DNA of 64,000 bases from contig NZ_JAJAVQ010000002.1 of the NCBI RefSeq assembly GCF_020531985.1, forward strand, positions 124,001 to 188,000. Direction: 5' to 3'. Both the position numbers and the translations under genes were made by a program. The notes below the pieces were generated by a model that made no database searches, was not told the DNA's origin, and was given only the letters and a program-made list of their open reading frames with translations. Origin of the DNA: Rheinheimera aquimaris (GTDB taxonomy: Bacteria > Pseudomonadota > Gammaproteobacteria > Enterobacterales > Alteromonadaceae). Positions 42,630-50,935 of this stretch are shown here, piece after piece (position 1 is the stretch's first letter; every line of letters starts with the position of its first letter).

Positions 42630-43265
42630 ATGAAGAAGCTATTTGCATTATTGGCACTGACACTGTTGTTGCCTGTGGCGCAAGCCGCACAATTTGAAGA
42701 AGGCAAGCATTACGACGTTATTGCGGAGCAAGGTACCGCCAAACCTGAGGTGAAAGAGTATTTTTCATTCTACTGTGGTGGTTGTAATGCATTTGAACCC
42801 ATAGCTCAAAGCGTGGCAAAGAAGTTACCTGCCGGTGTTGAGTTCAAAAAATCGCATGTCGACTTTATCCGTGCCGCGTCGCCCGAGCTGCAAAATGCGC
42901 TGGCCCGGGCCTATCTGGTCGCGAAAGGGTTGGGTAAAGGTGATGCGGTGGCCAGTGCATTTTTTAATCAGATTCACCGTAACCGTGCGCCTTTTGCTAA
43001 CGAAAATGACATTCGCAGCCTGGTACTGTTGCATGACATCGACGGCGACACCTATGATAAAGCGATGAAGAGCTTTTCTATTCGTGGTGCGGCAAATCAG
43101 ATGAAGAAAGAGCAGGATGATTTGTCTAACCGCCGGGTACTGACAGGTGTGCCGATGCTTATTGTGAACGGTAAGTACAAAATTAATAATGCGGCGCTGA
43201 GCACCAAAAATATGGAAGCCGAGCTGCAGCAGTTAATTACCTTTCTACTGGACAAAGATGCATAA
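42630..43265 (+). CDS. Second DsbA-like oxidoreductase with CGGC active site
   Basis: A 211-residue exported paralogue of the preceding DsbA, similar along its whole length (KKLFALL, QFEEGKHYDVIAEQGTAKPEVKEYFSFYC, FKKSHVDFIRAASPELQNALARAYLVA and GVPMLIVNGKYKINNA in parts). The active site is C49-G-G-C52 in place of CPHC; the cis-proline (GVPM) is kept. Loss of the histidine next to the first cysteine should make it a weaker oxidant than DsbA, so it may work as a specialised oxidant, isomerase or a partner for selected substrates. Evidently a tandem duplicate. A terminator follows. Confidence 0.9.
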   Translation: MKKLFALLALTLLLPVAQAAQFEEGKHYDVIAEQGTAKPEVKEYFSFYCGGCNAFEPIAQSVAKKLPAGVEFKKSHVDFIRAASPELQNALARAYLVAKGLGKGDAVASAFFNQIHRNRAPFANENDIRSLVLLHDIDGDTYDKAMKSFSIRGAANQMKKEQDDLSNRRVLTGVPMLIVNGKYKINNAALSTKNMEAELQQLITFLLDKDA

Positions 43266-43279
43266 AGTTATCGTTACGA

Positions 43280-43308
43280 AAAAGGCTACCTGTGGGTAGC
43301 CTTTTTTA
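43280..43308 (+). terminator. Rho-independent terminator after the dsbA pair
   Basis: Stem AAAGGCTACC-tgt-GGGTAGCCTTT with a T-run, 15 bases after the stop. It may also serve the convergent DUF817 gene through the A-run on its left. Confidence 0.85.
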
Positions 43309-43311
43309 TGG

Positions 43312-44181
43312 CTAGCGCGGCACATCAATACGCTGTTTTACGTACTTTAGCTGCGCCACTATGGTAAAGGTCATAATCACCAGCAGCGACCACGAACTCC
43401 ACTTACCCAAATGCACCACCGACCAGGCGCCGAGCTGATTCGGGTAACTCCACAGCCCCATAAAGGTGCTGATGTTTTCCGCCAGCCAGATAAAAAAGCC
43501 GACCAGCACAAAACCGAGTAATAGCGGCATACTGCGTTCGCGATCCAGCGGCGTAAAATACACCACGGTACGGGCATATAACCCCAGTGTCGCGGCGGCG
43601 ATATACCAGCGGTAGTCGCCGATATAATGGTGAGTAAAAAAGTTAGCATAAATAAGCAGCGCCACCAGCACTGCCATCCAGTATGGCGGGTGATGTACGA
43701 CCCGCTGCTGCATCAGACGCCAGCTTTGAATAATATAACTGCCCACTGCGGCATACATAAAACCGGCAAATAGCGGCACGCCGAATACTTTGCTGTAGGC
43801 AAAATCCGGGTAACTCCACGACTGAATACTGCCTGAGGTTTTAAACACCTCCAGCGCAAAACCCACCAGATGAAACAGGCAGATAGCTTTAAGCTCATCT
43901 AAGGTTTCCAGTTTGCTCCATACCATCCAGAATTGGATCAATAGCGCCAGTATAAGCAGCACGTCATAGCGCGGAATCGCCAGAATACCGCTGCGTGGCA
44001 CTAGCAATACGGATGCAAAAAACAACGCCACGAACAAACAGGCCCTGGCCTGCTTCAGGCCGAAAAACCAGAATTCCCAGCAAAAGCGGCGAAAACCTTC
44101 AGTATTTGCAGGCGGGGTGACCTGCATTAACCAGTTATCAAGCCGGTTAACAGCAGCGATAGCAACAGATGACATAGGCAT
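43312..44181 (-). CDS. DUF817-family integral membrane protein
   Basis: A 289-residue protein with about eight membrane helices. It has the DUF817 hallmarks FWFFGLKQARACLF near the start, WSKLETLDELKAICLFHLVGFALEVFKTSGSIQSWSYPDFAYSKVFGVPLF in the centre (family-typical G-S-W-x-Y-P) and WLAENISTFMGLWSYPNQ near the end. Function unknown; the layout recalls carotenoid- or lipid-related membrane enzymes but there is no experimental basis for that. It stands alone, converging on the dsbA pair. Confidence 0.85.
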   Translation of the reverse strand: MPMSSVAIAAVNRLDNWLMQVTPPANTEGFRRFCWEFWFFGLKQARACLFVALFFASVLLVPRSGILAIPRYDVLLILALLIQFWMVWSKLETLDELKAICLFHLVGFALEVFKTSGSIQSWSYPDFAYSKVFGVPLFAGFMYAAVGSYIIQSWRLMQQRVVHHPPYWMAVLVALLIYANFFTHHYIGDYRWYIAAATLGLYARTVVYFTPLDRERSMPLLLGFVLVGFFIWLAENISTFMGLWSYPNQLGAWSVVHLGKWSSWSLLVIMTFTIVAQLKYVKQRIDVPR

Positions 44182-44291
44182 TCCCTGGCAAAGTAGCGGT
44201 CAAAATTACCTTGCAATCAGATACAGAGCAACTGCTTATGCTACAGTAGCCAGCTGAATTAAGGCTGAGCGCATATCCGGATTCGCGTGCA

Positions 44292-44837
44292 ATGATATCT
44301 CTTTCACAATATGGCGCTGGCTTTGGTGATACTGATGCGCAGCTAAATGTTTATATCGCCAACAGGCCGTCAATGGCTGAATACGCCGATTTAGCGGCAG
44401 TTGAGCCGTTACAGAGCGGTGAAATCGAGCTGATTAACCGCGCTTGCGGTAATGGCTGGCGTAAGGTGTTTAATGTTTACGCTAAACTGTTGTTTGCACT
44501 GGATGCTAAGCAGTTTTCATTTACTACGCAGGCAAAAAGCTGGCAGCTGTTTCGCGACCAGTATTTACTGCAGGCGCAAAGCAATACTGCACTGTGGTTT
44601 AGCGCACCGTGGCTGAATGGCGATAGCCAGCAAATTCATATTATTGCTGGCCGCACTTATGCTAAAGCTTTGCTGGATGCGGGCCTGAGCGCTCAGCTGA
44701 ACTGGTTGAATAACGAGTTCGCGGTCGATAGCTATCACCGGTTGTTAGTATGCCCTTACTTTGACTATCGTCAGCTTAACAATGAAAAGCTGCTGTTTCT
44801 GGCGCAGCTGATAAAGGATTTAGATGAAACACCCTGA
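44292..44837 (+). CDS. Hypothetical protein (possibly DUF6942)
   Basis: A 181-residue soluble protein without signal or membrane segment. Recognisable conserved-looking stretches are VYIANRPSMAEYADL, EIELINRACGNGWRKVFNVYAKLLFAL and HIIAGRTYAKALL. From memory it resembles the DUF6942 family of gammaproteobacteria; this is not certain. It overlaps the start of a nucleotidyltransferase-like gene by 14 bases, so the two are co-translated. Confidence 0.65.
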   Translation: MISLSQYGAGFGDTDAQLNVYIANRPSMAEYADLAAVEPLQSGEIELINRACGNGWRKVFNVYAKLLFALDAKQFSFTTQAKSWQLFRDQYLLQAQSNTALWFSAPWLNGDSQQIHIIAGRTYAKALLDAGLSAQLNWLNNEFAVDSYHRLLVCPYFDYRQLNNEKLLFLAQLIKDLDETP

Positions 44838-45303
44838 GTTACAAACGCAGCTGCAACAGCTGTGTACTAAGTTGCAGAGTTTTCAGTTTGGCATTGGTGG
44901 CAGTTGTCTGCTGTGGCACCTGGGGCTGGAAGCTTCACCCAATGATATTGATATGGTCTGTACAGAAGCAGATTTTGCCGCTATCTGCGACACTCTTAAG
45001 GCGGATGACTTTATGGCACAAAATGCAGCGCCTCACCCGCAGTATATGTCGGTACATTTTTGTCGTTTCAGCCAAAAAGGCTGGCCGGATATTGAACTGA
45101 TGGCCGGTATTGCGGTGAAACAGCACGATGAGCTTGTGCACTGGACATTTAAGCCCAGGCAATGCCATTGGCAAAACCAGATCTGCTGGATGCCACCTGC
45201 AGACTGGCTGCAACTGTATCAGTTGTTTAACCGGCCACAGCGGGTGGCACAGTTAAAGCGTTACCTGCTGGAGTTAACGCTGCAAAGCCTGAATAACAGC
45301 TAG
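44824..45303 (+). CDS. Nucleotidyltransferase-like protein
   Basis: A 159-residue soluble protein. GIGGSCLLWHLGLEASPNDIDMVC (about 24-47) is the nucleotidyltransferase hallmark of a G-G-S motif followed by D-x-D, and WPDIELMAG supplies the third acidic residue. The size fits minimal nucleotidyltransferases. The partner gene upstream lacks the R-x4-6-H motif of HEPN toxins, so there is no clear MNT/HEPN toxin-antitoxin pair. Activity and substrate are open. Confidence 0.7.
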   Translation: MKHPELQTQLQQLCTKLQSFQFGIGGSCLLWHLGLEASPNDIDMVCTEADFAAICDTLKADDFMAQNAAPHPQYMSVHFCRFSQKGWPDIELMAGIAVKQHDELVHWTFKPRQCHWQNQICWMPPADWLQLYQLFNRPQRVAQLKRYLLELTLQSLNNS

Positions 45304-45308
45304 CGGCT

Positions 45309-46838
45309 TCAGGCTGTTTTTGCCCAGATGCTGTTGTCCAGCCGATTGGCCCGGCGCTGGCTGGCACGGGCCAGTAAGCAGAATAAAACCGCCAGCAACA
45401 CCGCCGTGCCTTCCACCGCGGGCCGCAGCAGAGCGCCTTGCAGCAGCGGGGTTAGAAAAAACGCACCGCTGCCATACCAGGCCGCAACAGGTACCAGCAT
45501 TGTTAATAGCGCGCAAATATACAGCAGCTCAGCACCGGCTTTGGCTGGCTGGCGGATAAAGGCCCAGACTAAAGCGGCAAAGAACACGCTGAAATACACT
45601 GTGCTGTGCCAGGCTTCAGTCAGCAGTGAGCCTGCAATAAAGAGTGCAGAAACCCCCGCGACGGAGCCCAAACACACTCCCAGTGTGAGCGACGCCATGA
45701 CACGTAATTTGGCTGGTTGCGCGCTGCTGTTGCGTCGCCGTACTTCCAGCCACAACAGGTTGCCGCTGTAAAACAATAACGCGCCAGCCAGCCCCAGTAC
45801 AAAGTACAGCCATTTTGACGCATAACCGGCAAAGTCACCGTAGTGCAGGTTTTGCAACCCACGCAAAAAAGTGGTGCCCGGGCGGAACTGGTCCGGGCTT
45901 AACATACCGGCCAGTTCACCACTGGCACTGTTAAGCACCACGGCGGCATTTTGCGTTAAGGTAGCTGATGGCAGATGGCCATAAATAGTTACGGTGCCGT
46001 TGGTATCGTCTGCATCGTGGTAATACAGCATTTCCGGCTGCATGGCTGGCATATGTTCAGCGGCTAGCGCCAATAATTGCTCTGGCGGTAACATTTTTGC
46101 CTGCACGCCTGATGGTTCAACATGCGCAACCACATCAAAATCCGGCTCTAAAATCTCCAGCAGCTTGCCGTCAAACACCAGAAACTGAAATGGCGCTAAC
46201 ATTAAAAAACCAATGGTGAGTACTGCGCCGCTCCAGGCGAAAATAACGTGAAACGGCAATGACAATACGCCGACGACATTGTGCATATCCAGCCATTTGC
46301 GTTTGGTACCCTGATCAGAGCGGAAGGCAAATAAGTCTTTAAGAAACACCGGCGCATAAATCACTATGCCGCTTAGCAGCGCCAGGCCATATAAAATGCA
46401 GGCTATGCCAAACAGGTACAAACCGGTTTGCCTTGGTAAGCCGGCAGTAAAGTGCAGGTCGTAAATCAGATTGATAAAGTCTTGCCGGGCAAGCTGTGGT
46501 GTGGCTGCAGGCTTCTCATCGGCGGCAAATTTATACTGCTTGCCACTTTCTGCGTCGTACCACAGTACAGCCAGATCAGGGCCGTGCGCGCCGGGCAGCA
46601 GCAGGTTAAAGCCGTGTGCAGCCTGTGGATGCTGCTGCAATACCTGATCGATCAGCGGCTGCGCCTGAGCCAACGATGGCGGTGCACTGCGTTGCTGCAC
46701 GGCGCCATGCCATTGCTGTAATTCATGCACAAACACCGAGATAGCTCCGGCATAAAAGGCAATAAACAGCAGCAGGCCGGTAAGTAAGCCGGTCCAGGTA
46801 TGCAGATTACGGAAGCTTTTCTGGGTACTGACTTTCAT
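45309..46838 (-). CDS. Large PepSY-associated membrane protein
   Basis: A 509-residue PepSY_TM protein with at least seven membrane helices. The first reads FRNLHTWTGLLTGLLLFIAFYAGAI with the conserved H-x-W-x-G. A periplasmic PepSY-like part follows, and the central LDMHNVVGVLSLPFHVIFAWSGAVL (histidines flanking a helix) and LRGLQNLHYGDFAGYASKWLYFVLGLAGALL match family members linked to siderophore uptake. The C-terminal third has four further helices. It is last in a four-gene operon with a TonB receptor and two small membrane proteins; the ATG touches the stop of the 87-residue protein. Confidence 0.87.
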   Translation of the reverse strand: MKVSTQKSFRNLHTWTGLLTGLLLFIAFYAGAISVFVHELQQWHGAVQQRSAPPSLAQAQPLIDQVLQQHPQAAHGFNLLLPGAHGPDLAVLWYDAESGKQYKFAADEKPAATPQLARQDFINLIYDLHFTAGLPRQTGLYLFGIACILYGLALLSGIVIYAPVFLKDLFAFRSDQGTKRKWLDMHNVVGVLSLPFHVIFAWSGAVLTIGFLMLAPFQFLVFDGKLLEILEPDFDVVAHVEPSGVQAKMLPPEQLLALAAEHMPAMQPEMLYYHDADDTNGTVTIYGHLPSATLTQNAAVVLNSASGELAGMLSPDQFRPGTTFLRGLQNLHYGDFAGYASKWLYFVLGLAGALLFYSGNLLWLEVRRRNSSAQPAKLRVMASLTLGVCLGSVAGVSALFIAGSLLTEAWHSTVYFSVFFAALVWAFIRQPAKAGAELLYICALLTMLVPVAAWYGSGAFFLTPLLQGALLRPAVEGTAVLLAVLFCLLARASQRRANRLDNSIWAKTA

Positions 46839-47102
46839 TTATCCCGCCACGACATAAGTTTTGATCAGCCATAACAGGCTGTAGCTAAACACGGTTAACA
46901 CGGTGAGTAACAACCATAGTTTTTTGTTACTGCGGCTTAAGTACATCAGCGCCATTATCAGCACCCATACTGGAAAGGTGAACAGCAACCACGGCAGCAC
47001 AGAGCGCTGTGCTTCACCCGGAAACAGCAGCGCCAGTATGCCAATAAGTGCAATGGTAAGCGGCAGGCCAAATAGCACGGCAGCCCAGTGTTTAGCGGCC
47101 AT
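46839..47102 (-). CDS. Small membrane protein (DUF3649-like position)
   Basis: An 87-residue protein with three predicted helices (about 7-26, 33-53, 62-84). In many proteobacteria a TonB receptor is followed by two small membrane proteins (DUF3325 and DUF3649 types) and then a PepSY protein; this one occupies the second small-gene slot and resembles DUF3649 in size and helix number, although sequence identity cannot be judged here. Its start overlaps the previous gene by 11 bases, and its stop abuts the PepSY ATG. Confidence 0.7.
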   Translation of the reverse strand: MAAKHWAAVLFGLPLTIALIGILALLFPGEAQRSVLPWLLFTFPVWVLIMALMYLSRSNKKLWLLLTVLTVFSYSLLWLIKTYVVAG

Positions 47103-47358
47103 GTCGCACTCCTTTACGCCGGATCAGAAACGGCAGCAATACCCAGTACAGCATCAGCAATGTCAGCGCGAGGTAAAATGCGGGCCAGAAGCCGTAGCCC
47201 GGTGCCAGCAACCATAGCGCTATCAGCAATGCGGTTATTGCGACAATCAGCAGCGCTGTGCCAGGCAGTTTCTTTTGCAGCAGTTGTTGCTGTGGTGCCA
47301 GCAAGTACACCGCAAGCGCACAGATAACCAGGCTGATAGCGGCCAGAAATAGCATCAT
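47092..47358 (-). CDS. Small membrane protein (DUF3325-like position)
   Basis: An 88-residue protein with three helices (about 2-20, 33-50, 57-76) starting MMLFLAAISLVICALAVYLL and ending in a basic tail (RRKGVRHGR). I use the ATG at 47358, seven bases after the receptor stop; a longer frame would run backwards into the receptor gene. It occupies the DUF3325 slot of receptor/DUF3325/DUF3649/PepSY operons. Function unknown, presumably with the PepSY protein in iron handling. Confidence 0.68.
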   Translation of the reverse strand: MMLFLAAISLVICALAVYLLAPQQQLLQKKLPGTALLIVAITALLIALWLLAPGYGFWPAFYLALTLLMLYWVLLPFLIRRKGVRHGR

Positions 47359-47365
47359 AAGCCGG

Positions 47366-49639
47366 TTACCATTGCCACTGTAAACCGGCGCCAACCACCC
47401 GTGGTGCACCGAAAATAGCCACCTGTTCACCGGCCCAGTGATACTGCGTATAGCCTTTATCGAACAGGTTGTTAACGAACAAATACGCTGACCAGTTAGT
47501 GCTGTCGTAACTTAGCCGGGCATTAAACAGCGCACGGGACGATAACCACAGTGTGCTGTCACGCGGGCCGGTACTAACTTTACTTCTGAAGTTACTGTTA
47601 ACGTTCAGTGCCCAGTTGTCTGCCGGATACCAGTTCGCACCCAGTGCAGCAGTATGGCGTGGCGCATAGGCAAATGGCTGGCCGGAAAAGTTGCTGATCA
47701 TCGCACCGGCAATAGCGTCAAATTCGTCATACTGGGTTTTGGAATAGGCATAAGAGCCATACCAGTCGAGCTGATTATTGATGCGCTGACGTACTTCAAA
47801 CTCGGCGCCATACAAATGCGATTTACCGGCATTAACGGTATGCGAGTCAAAGCTGTTGATACCAAAGTTGGCGATAACCTGTTTGTCGGTCCAGTCGATG
47901 TAGTACAGGTTGCTGTTAACGGTCAGGTTTTGATCCAGCCAGTTACTGCGCCATGCCAGCTCGTAGTTGGTGGTAAATTCCGGCTCATAGCCAAACACTT
48001 CGCCGCGGGCAATGTTGTACGAACTGCCACCCGATCGGTAGCCACGCTGCACGGTAAATGCCAGTGATTGCTCTGCACTGTACTGCCAGCGCGCGCCCAG
48101 TTTGGGTAAAAAGGCATTAAAATCGCGGCTGCTGGCCGGTACGCTGCTGGCCGCATCGTTAACCATGCCAAGTACGGCGTTATTGATACCGCTAAAGGCG
48201 GCGTACAGTGCCGTTCCCGGTGCGCCAAAATTGGCCGGGTCTGGCAGGGTACCGGCAAACTCTGCGGTGGTGTCTGACTGGTAATCGTATTGCTCGGTAT
48301 CAAAACGGGCGCCTGCCAGTAAAGTCCACTGTGCTGACAGCTGATATTCCAGGTCAAAAAATGCCGCCAGGTTTTCTGATTGCGTTGGGCTGACATTGTT
48401 GTAGTCGACCGGGATCACCGGTAGGGCTTGTCCGTATAAGGCGGCCAGTTGCTGCGCTGTGGCCGCATCCAGCCCGTTGCCCTGCAGCACGGCGGCAATA
48501 GTGGATAAAGGCGTGACAACGTTAGTTAGGGTAGATGTCATGCTGTCCATTTCGCGGCGTGACCAGTAAAGGCCTGCCAGCGCCCGCAAGTTGTCGCCAC
48601 TGTAGTGCAGCCGCAACTCCTGCGACAGGGTATCGAAAACACCGTCGGTCAGGCCGTAGGCCAGGTTTTGCTCGGTCTGGTCATTATCGTAGCTACGAAA
48701 TGCATCAGAGCGCGTTTTGGCGGTAGTCGCCGAAACAGACCATACATCATTCAACTGGTAGTTCAGCTCCAGCGTGGTGACATCGGTAACAATATCGGTT
48801 TTACTCTCTGCATCTGAGCGGTTAATACGGTTGTTGTAGTAATCATCCTGATCAATGGCGCTGTATACATACATATAAGGCCCTTCAGAATCGTCGCGCA
48901 GGTGGGTTAGCCTGGCGCTGAAACCGGGCAGAGCTTTGGGTGTCCACAGCAGTTTTATCCGTGCCGATAAGGCATCTACGGCATCTTCTGGCTCGTTACG
49001 GGTAATGTTGTGTACGTAACCGTCAAAATCGCGCTTTTCCAGCGCAACACGAAATGCCAGTTCGTTTTCAATCAGCGGGCCGCCACCGGCAAAGGCGATA
49101 CGGCGATCAGACGGGTCGGAAAACTGTACTCTTGCTTTGGCCGCCCAATCCATTGTCGGCTCGGCTGAGCGCATCACTATGGCGCCGGCCAGCGCGTTTT
49201 CGCCCTGAATAGTCGACTGCGGGCCGCGCATCACTTCTACCTGGGCTATGTCCCATAAGTCAGTCGGGCCGGCGTCAGCAATCTGGCTTGGCAGCGCGGC
49301 ACCGTCTAAGTAAATAGTCGCCAGCGGGTTAGAAGCGCCGGCTTCATCGGCAATACCGCGGATAGTAAAACCACGGCTGCCATACATGGCCGACACATTA
49401 GCGGTGCGGTTTAGAATGTCGTCCAGGCTTTGCAGGTTTTCCTGCTCAATTTTAAGTGCAGTGGTAACCGCCACACTGCTGGTGGTGTCCTGTATCGAGC
49501 GGTCAGTTTTCTCACCCCTGACGGTAATAGTTTCAATCTGCCGCTCTGCGCTGATATCGGCAGCAGTTTGCGCAAATGCGGGTAAACAACTTAAAGCAAC
49601 AGCGACGGCAGACAGCCTGAAACGGGATGCGAACAACAT
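47366..49639 (-). CDS. TonB-dependent receptor (iron-related)
   Basis: A 757-residue outer-membrane receptor. The signal peptide ends LPAFAQ, followed by a TonB box-like IETITVRG. The plug has SLDDILNRTANVSAMYGSRGFTIRGI and VEVMRGPQSTIQGENALAGAIVMRS. The barrel ends in ...VVGAGLQWQW. The IRGIADEAG segment and the operon with PepSY genes suggest ferric siderophore or similar uptake; the ligand cannot be read. Fur-like sequence precedes it. It heads a four-gene operon running to 45309 with overlaps or gaps of only a few bases. Confidence 0.9.
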   Translation of the reverse strand: MLFASRFRLSAVAVALSCLPAFAQTAADISAERQIETITVRGEKTDRSIQDTTSSVAVTTALKIEQENLQSLDDILNRTANVSAMYGSRGFTIRGIADEAGASNPLATIYLDGAALPSQIADAGPTDLWDIAQVEVMRGPQSTIQGENALAGAIVMRSAEPTMDWAAKARVQFSDPSDRRIAFAGGGPLIENELAFRVALEKRDFDGYVHNITRNEPEDAVDALSARIKLLWTPKALPGFSARLTHLRDDSEGPYMYVYSAIDQDDYYNNRINRSDAESKTDIVTDVTTLELNYQLNDVWSVSATTAKTRSDAFRSYDNDQTEQNLAYGLTDGVFDTLSQELRLHYSGDNLRALAGLYWSRREMDSMTSTLTNVVTPLSTIAAVLQGNGLDAATAQQLAALYGQALPVIPVDYNNVSPTQSENLAAFFDLEYQLSAQWTLLAGARFDTEQYDYQSDTTAEFAGTLPDPANFGAPGTALYAAFSGINNAVLGMVNDAASSVPASSRDFNAFLPKLGARWQYSAEQSLAFTVQRGYRSGGSSYNIARGEVFGYEPEFTTNYELAWRSNWLDQNLTVNSNLYYIDWTDKQVIANFGINSFDSHTVNAGKSHLYGAEFEVRQRINNQLDWYGSYAYSKTQYDEFDAIAGAMISNFSGQPFAYAPRHTAALGANWYPADNWALNVNSNFRSKVSTGPRDSTLWLSSRALFNARLSYDSTNWSAYLFVNNLFDKGYTQYHWAGEQVAIFGAPRVVGAGLQWQW

Positions 49640-49679
49640 TACAGCTCCATGTATTCATTTTAACTACGCAAACAATAAC

Positions 49680-49709
49680 GCGAATGATAACGAATCTCAA
49701 TAATGATAT
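49680..49709. promoter_or_regulatory. Fur-box-like region
   Basis: Two AATGATA units (49683-49689 and 49702-49708) with an intervening cgaatctcaa. The best 19-mer (49680-49698) matches the Fur box at 13 of 19. It lies about 40 bp before the receptor start at 49639. Confidence 0.5.
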
Positions 49710-49786
49710 GGCAAAAGAACGGCTTTTGTTAGAAAAATACTGTTCCACACTCTTTATTAACTATTGTGTTTCTTTGGGGGAAGTAA

Positions 49787-49810
49787 AACAGCAGCTATGC
49801 AGCTGCTGTT
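49787..49810 (-). terminator. Rho-independent terminator after the DUF4920 gene
   Basis: A perfect 10-bp stem AACAGCAGCT-atgc-AGCTGCTGTT, with an A-run at 49785-49788 that reads as T on the minus strand. Confidence 0.7.
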
Positions 49811-49824
49811 ATTCGGTCACAACT

Positions 49825-50211
49825 TTATTCAGCTATTTCTACTGCAGTGGGATACAACTGGTAAGCATCTGGTTCATCTTCACCTTGCGGCCATAACCGC
49901 ACAGTACCGGTGGCATAAGCGGTTTTACCTTTTGCGCTGAGTGGAAATACCATATCGCCATCCCGTACTTTTATCCGAAATGGCAGTGTCGCATCCTCAG
50001 TGCTGAACTTCATCCAGCAGCCCTGCTTGCTGCAAACAGAATCAACAGTACCGCTAATGGTTACTGTTTTATCGAGATAGCTAGCGGGCTGCTGTAGCAG
50101 CTGGCTTACCGGCATCACCGCCGTTTTGTCTACCGTTTCACCAAACAACGTCGCCGCTTGTGCTGATAGCAGCAGGCTGGTTGCCAGCAAAGCATAAAAG
50201 GTTTTCAACAT
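49825..50211 (-). CDS. Exported DUF4920-like protein
   Basis: From the ATG at 50211, with AGGAG about seven bases upstream, this is a 128-residue protein with a signal peptide (1-18, ending LLSAQA). The mature part has LDKTVTISGTVDSVCSKQGCWMKFS and TLPFRIKVRDGDMVFPLSAKGKTAYATGTV, the OB-like domain annotated as DUF4920, with a C-x4-C-W pair. Function unknown; the cysteine pair could bind metal. A small terminator hairpin follows. Divergent from the amidase gene. Confidence 0.75.
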   Translation of the reverse strand: MLKTFYALLATSLLLSAQAATLFGETVDKTAVMPVSQLLQQPASYLDKTVTISGTVDSVCSKQGCWMKFSTEDATLPFRIKVRDGDMVFPLSAKGKTAYATGTVRLWPQGEDEPDAYQLYPTAVEIAE

Positions 50212-50335
50212 AGCATTTCTCCTGGAAGCAGCCATCTGCATCTTTAATATACAAAAAATAAACATAAAGTTTACCTTTTAAGTGTTTTACGCTATACCTG
50301 ATACCGTATTTAGCTTAACAGGTTTGGAAAGCGCA

Positions 50336-50935
50336 ATGTCTACAGTAGATAAAGACGGCATGCTGATCGATGCCAAAATCACACTAAAGCGTTACACCAG
50401 TATAGAGCACGGCAATTTATCCACGGTAAAAGCTGTGGTGGTGCATCAGACCGATGCACCAACGGCCCAGCATACCTTCAATGGCTATAATGCCGGAGGC
50501 AATGGTGCACATTTTTTGATCGCGAAGAATGGTGATATCTACCAGACCGCCAGCACACAAAAGCGCTGTTATCATGTCGGGCGGCTGATTAAATCCAAGT
50601 GCCTGACACTGGACAAGAACAGTTGCGACAGTGCTGAAATGGCCGTTATTCTGGCCAAGTCCTGGAGCAACCAGATAAAAGCACTGGATGCACACGAACG
50701 GCAAAAAGCTTACCCGGCTCGTTACCCGGTAAACTCCGATGCGCTGGGTATCGAAATTGTCGGTAAGCACCTGGATGACACTCAGTATGAAGCAGTAACC
50801 CCGGCACAAAATACGTCATTGCAATGGCTGCTTGGTGAGTTATACAGCCACTTTTCACTAACCAAAGCTGATATTTACCGCCATCCCGAGGTATCGTATA
50901 AAAACCCGGGTGAAGCTAAAGGAGCCAGTTGGTAA
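50336..50935 (+). CDS. N-acetylmuramoyl-L-alanine amidase without signal peptide (possible effector)
   Basis: From the ATG at 50336, after GGAAAG, this is a 199-residue amidase_2/PGRP-fold protein. VVVH37QTDAP, NAGGNGAHFLIAKNGDIYQ, GIE140IVG and YRH183PEVSYKNPGEAKGA line up with the zinc amidase core of AmpD and T7 lysozyme, but the third zinc ligand (Asp in AmpD, Cys in T7 lysozyme) is not obvious. There is no signal peptide. The next gene, a lipoprotein, starts in its stop codon (TAATG). That arrangement fits a cell-wall effector with periplasmic immunity protein; a domesticated phage lysin is the other possibility. Confidence 0.8.
   Translation: MSTVDKDGMLIDAKITLKRYTSIEHGNLSTVKAVVVHQTDAPTAQHTFNGYNAGGNGAHFLIAKNGDIYQTASTQKRCYHVGRLIKSKCLTLDKNSCDSAEMAVILAKSWSNQIKALDAHERQKAYPARYPVNSDALGIEIVGKHLDDTQYEAVTPAQNTSLQWLLGELYSHFSLTKADIYRHPEVSYKNPGEAKGASW

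Noticed and set aside
44292..45303. MNT/HEPN toxin-antitoxin pair
   Set aside because: The nucleotidyltransferase half is plausible, but the other protein lacks the R-x4-6-H motif and the helical build of HEPN.
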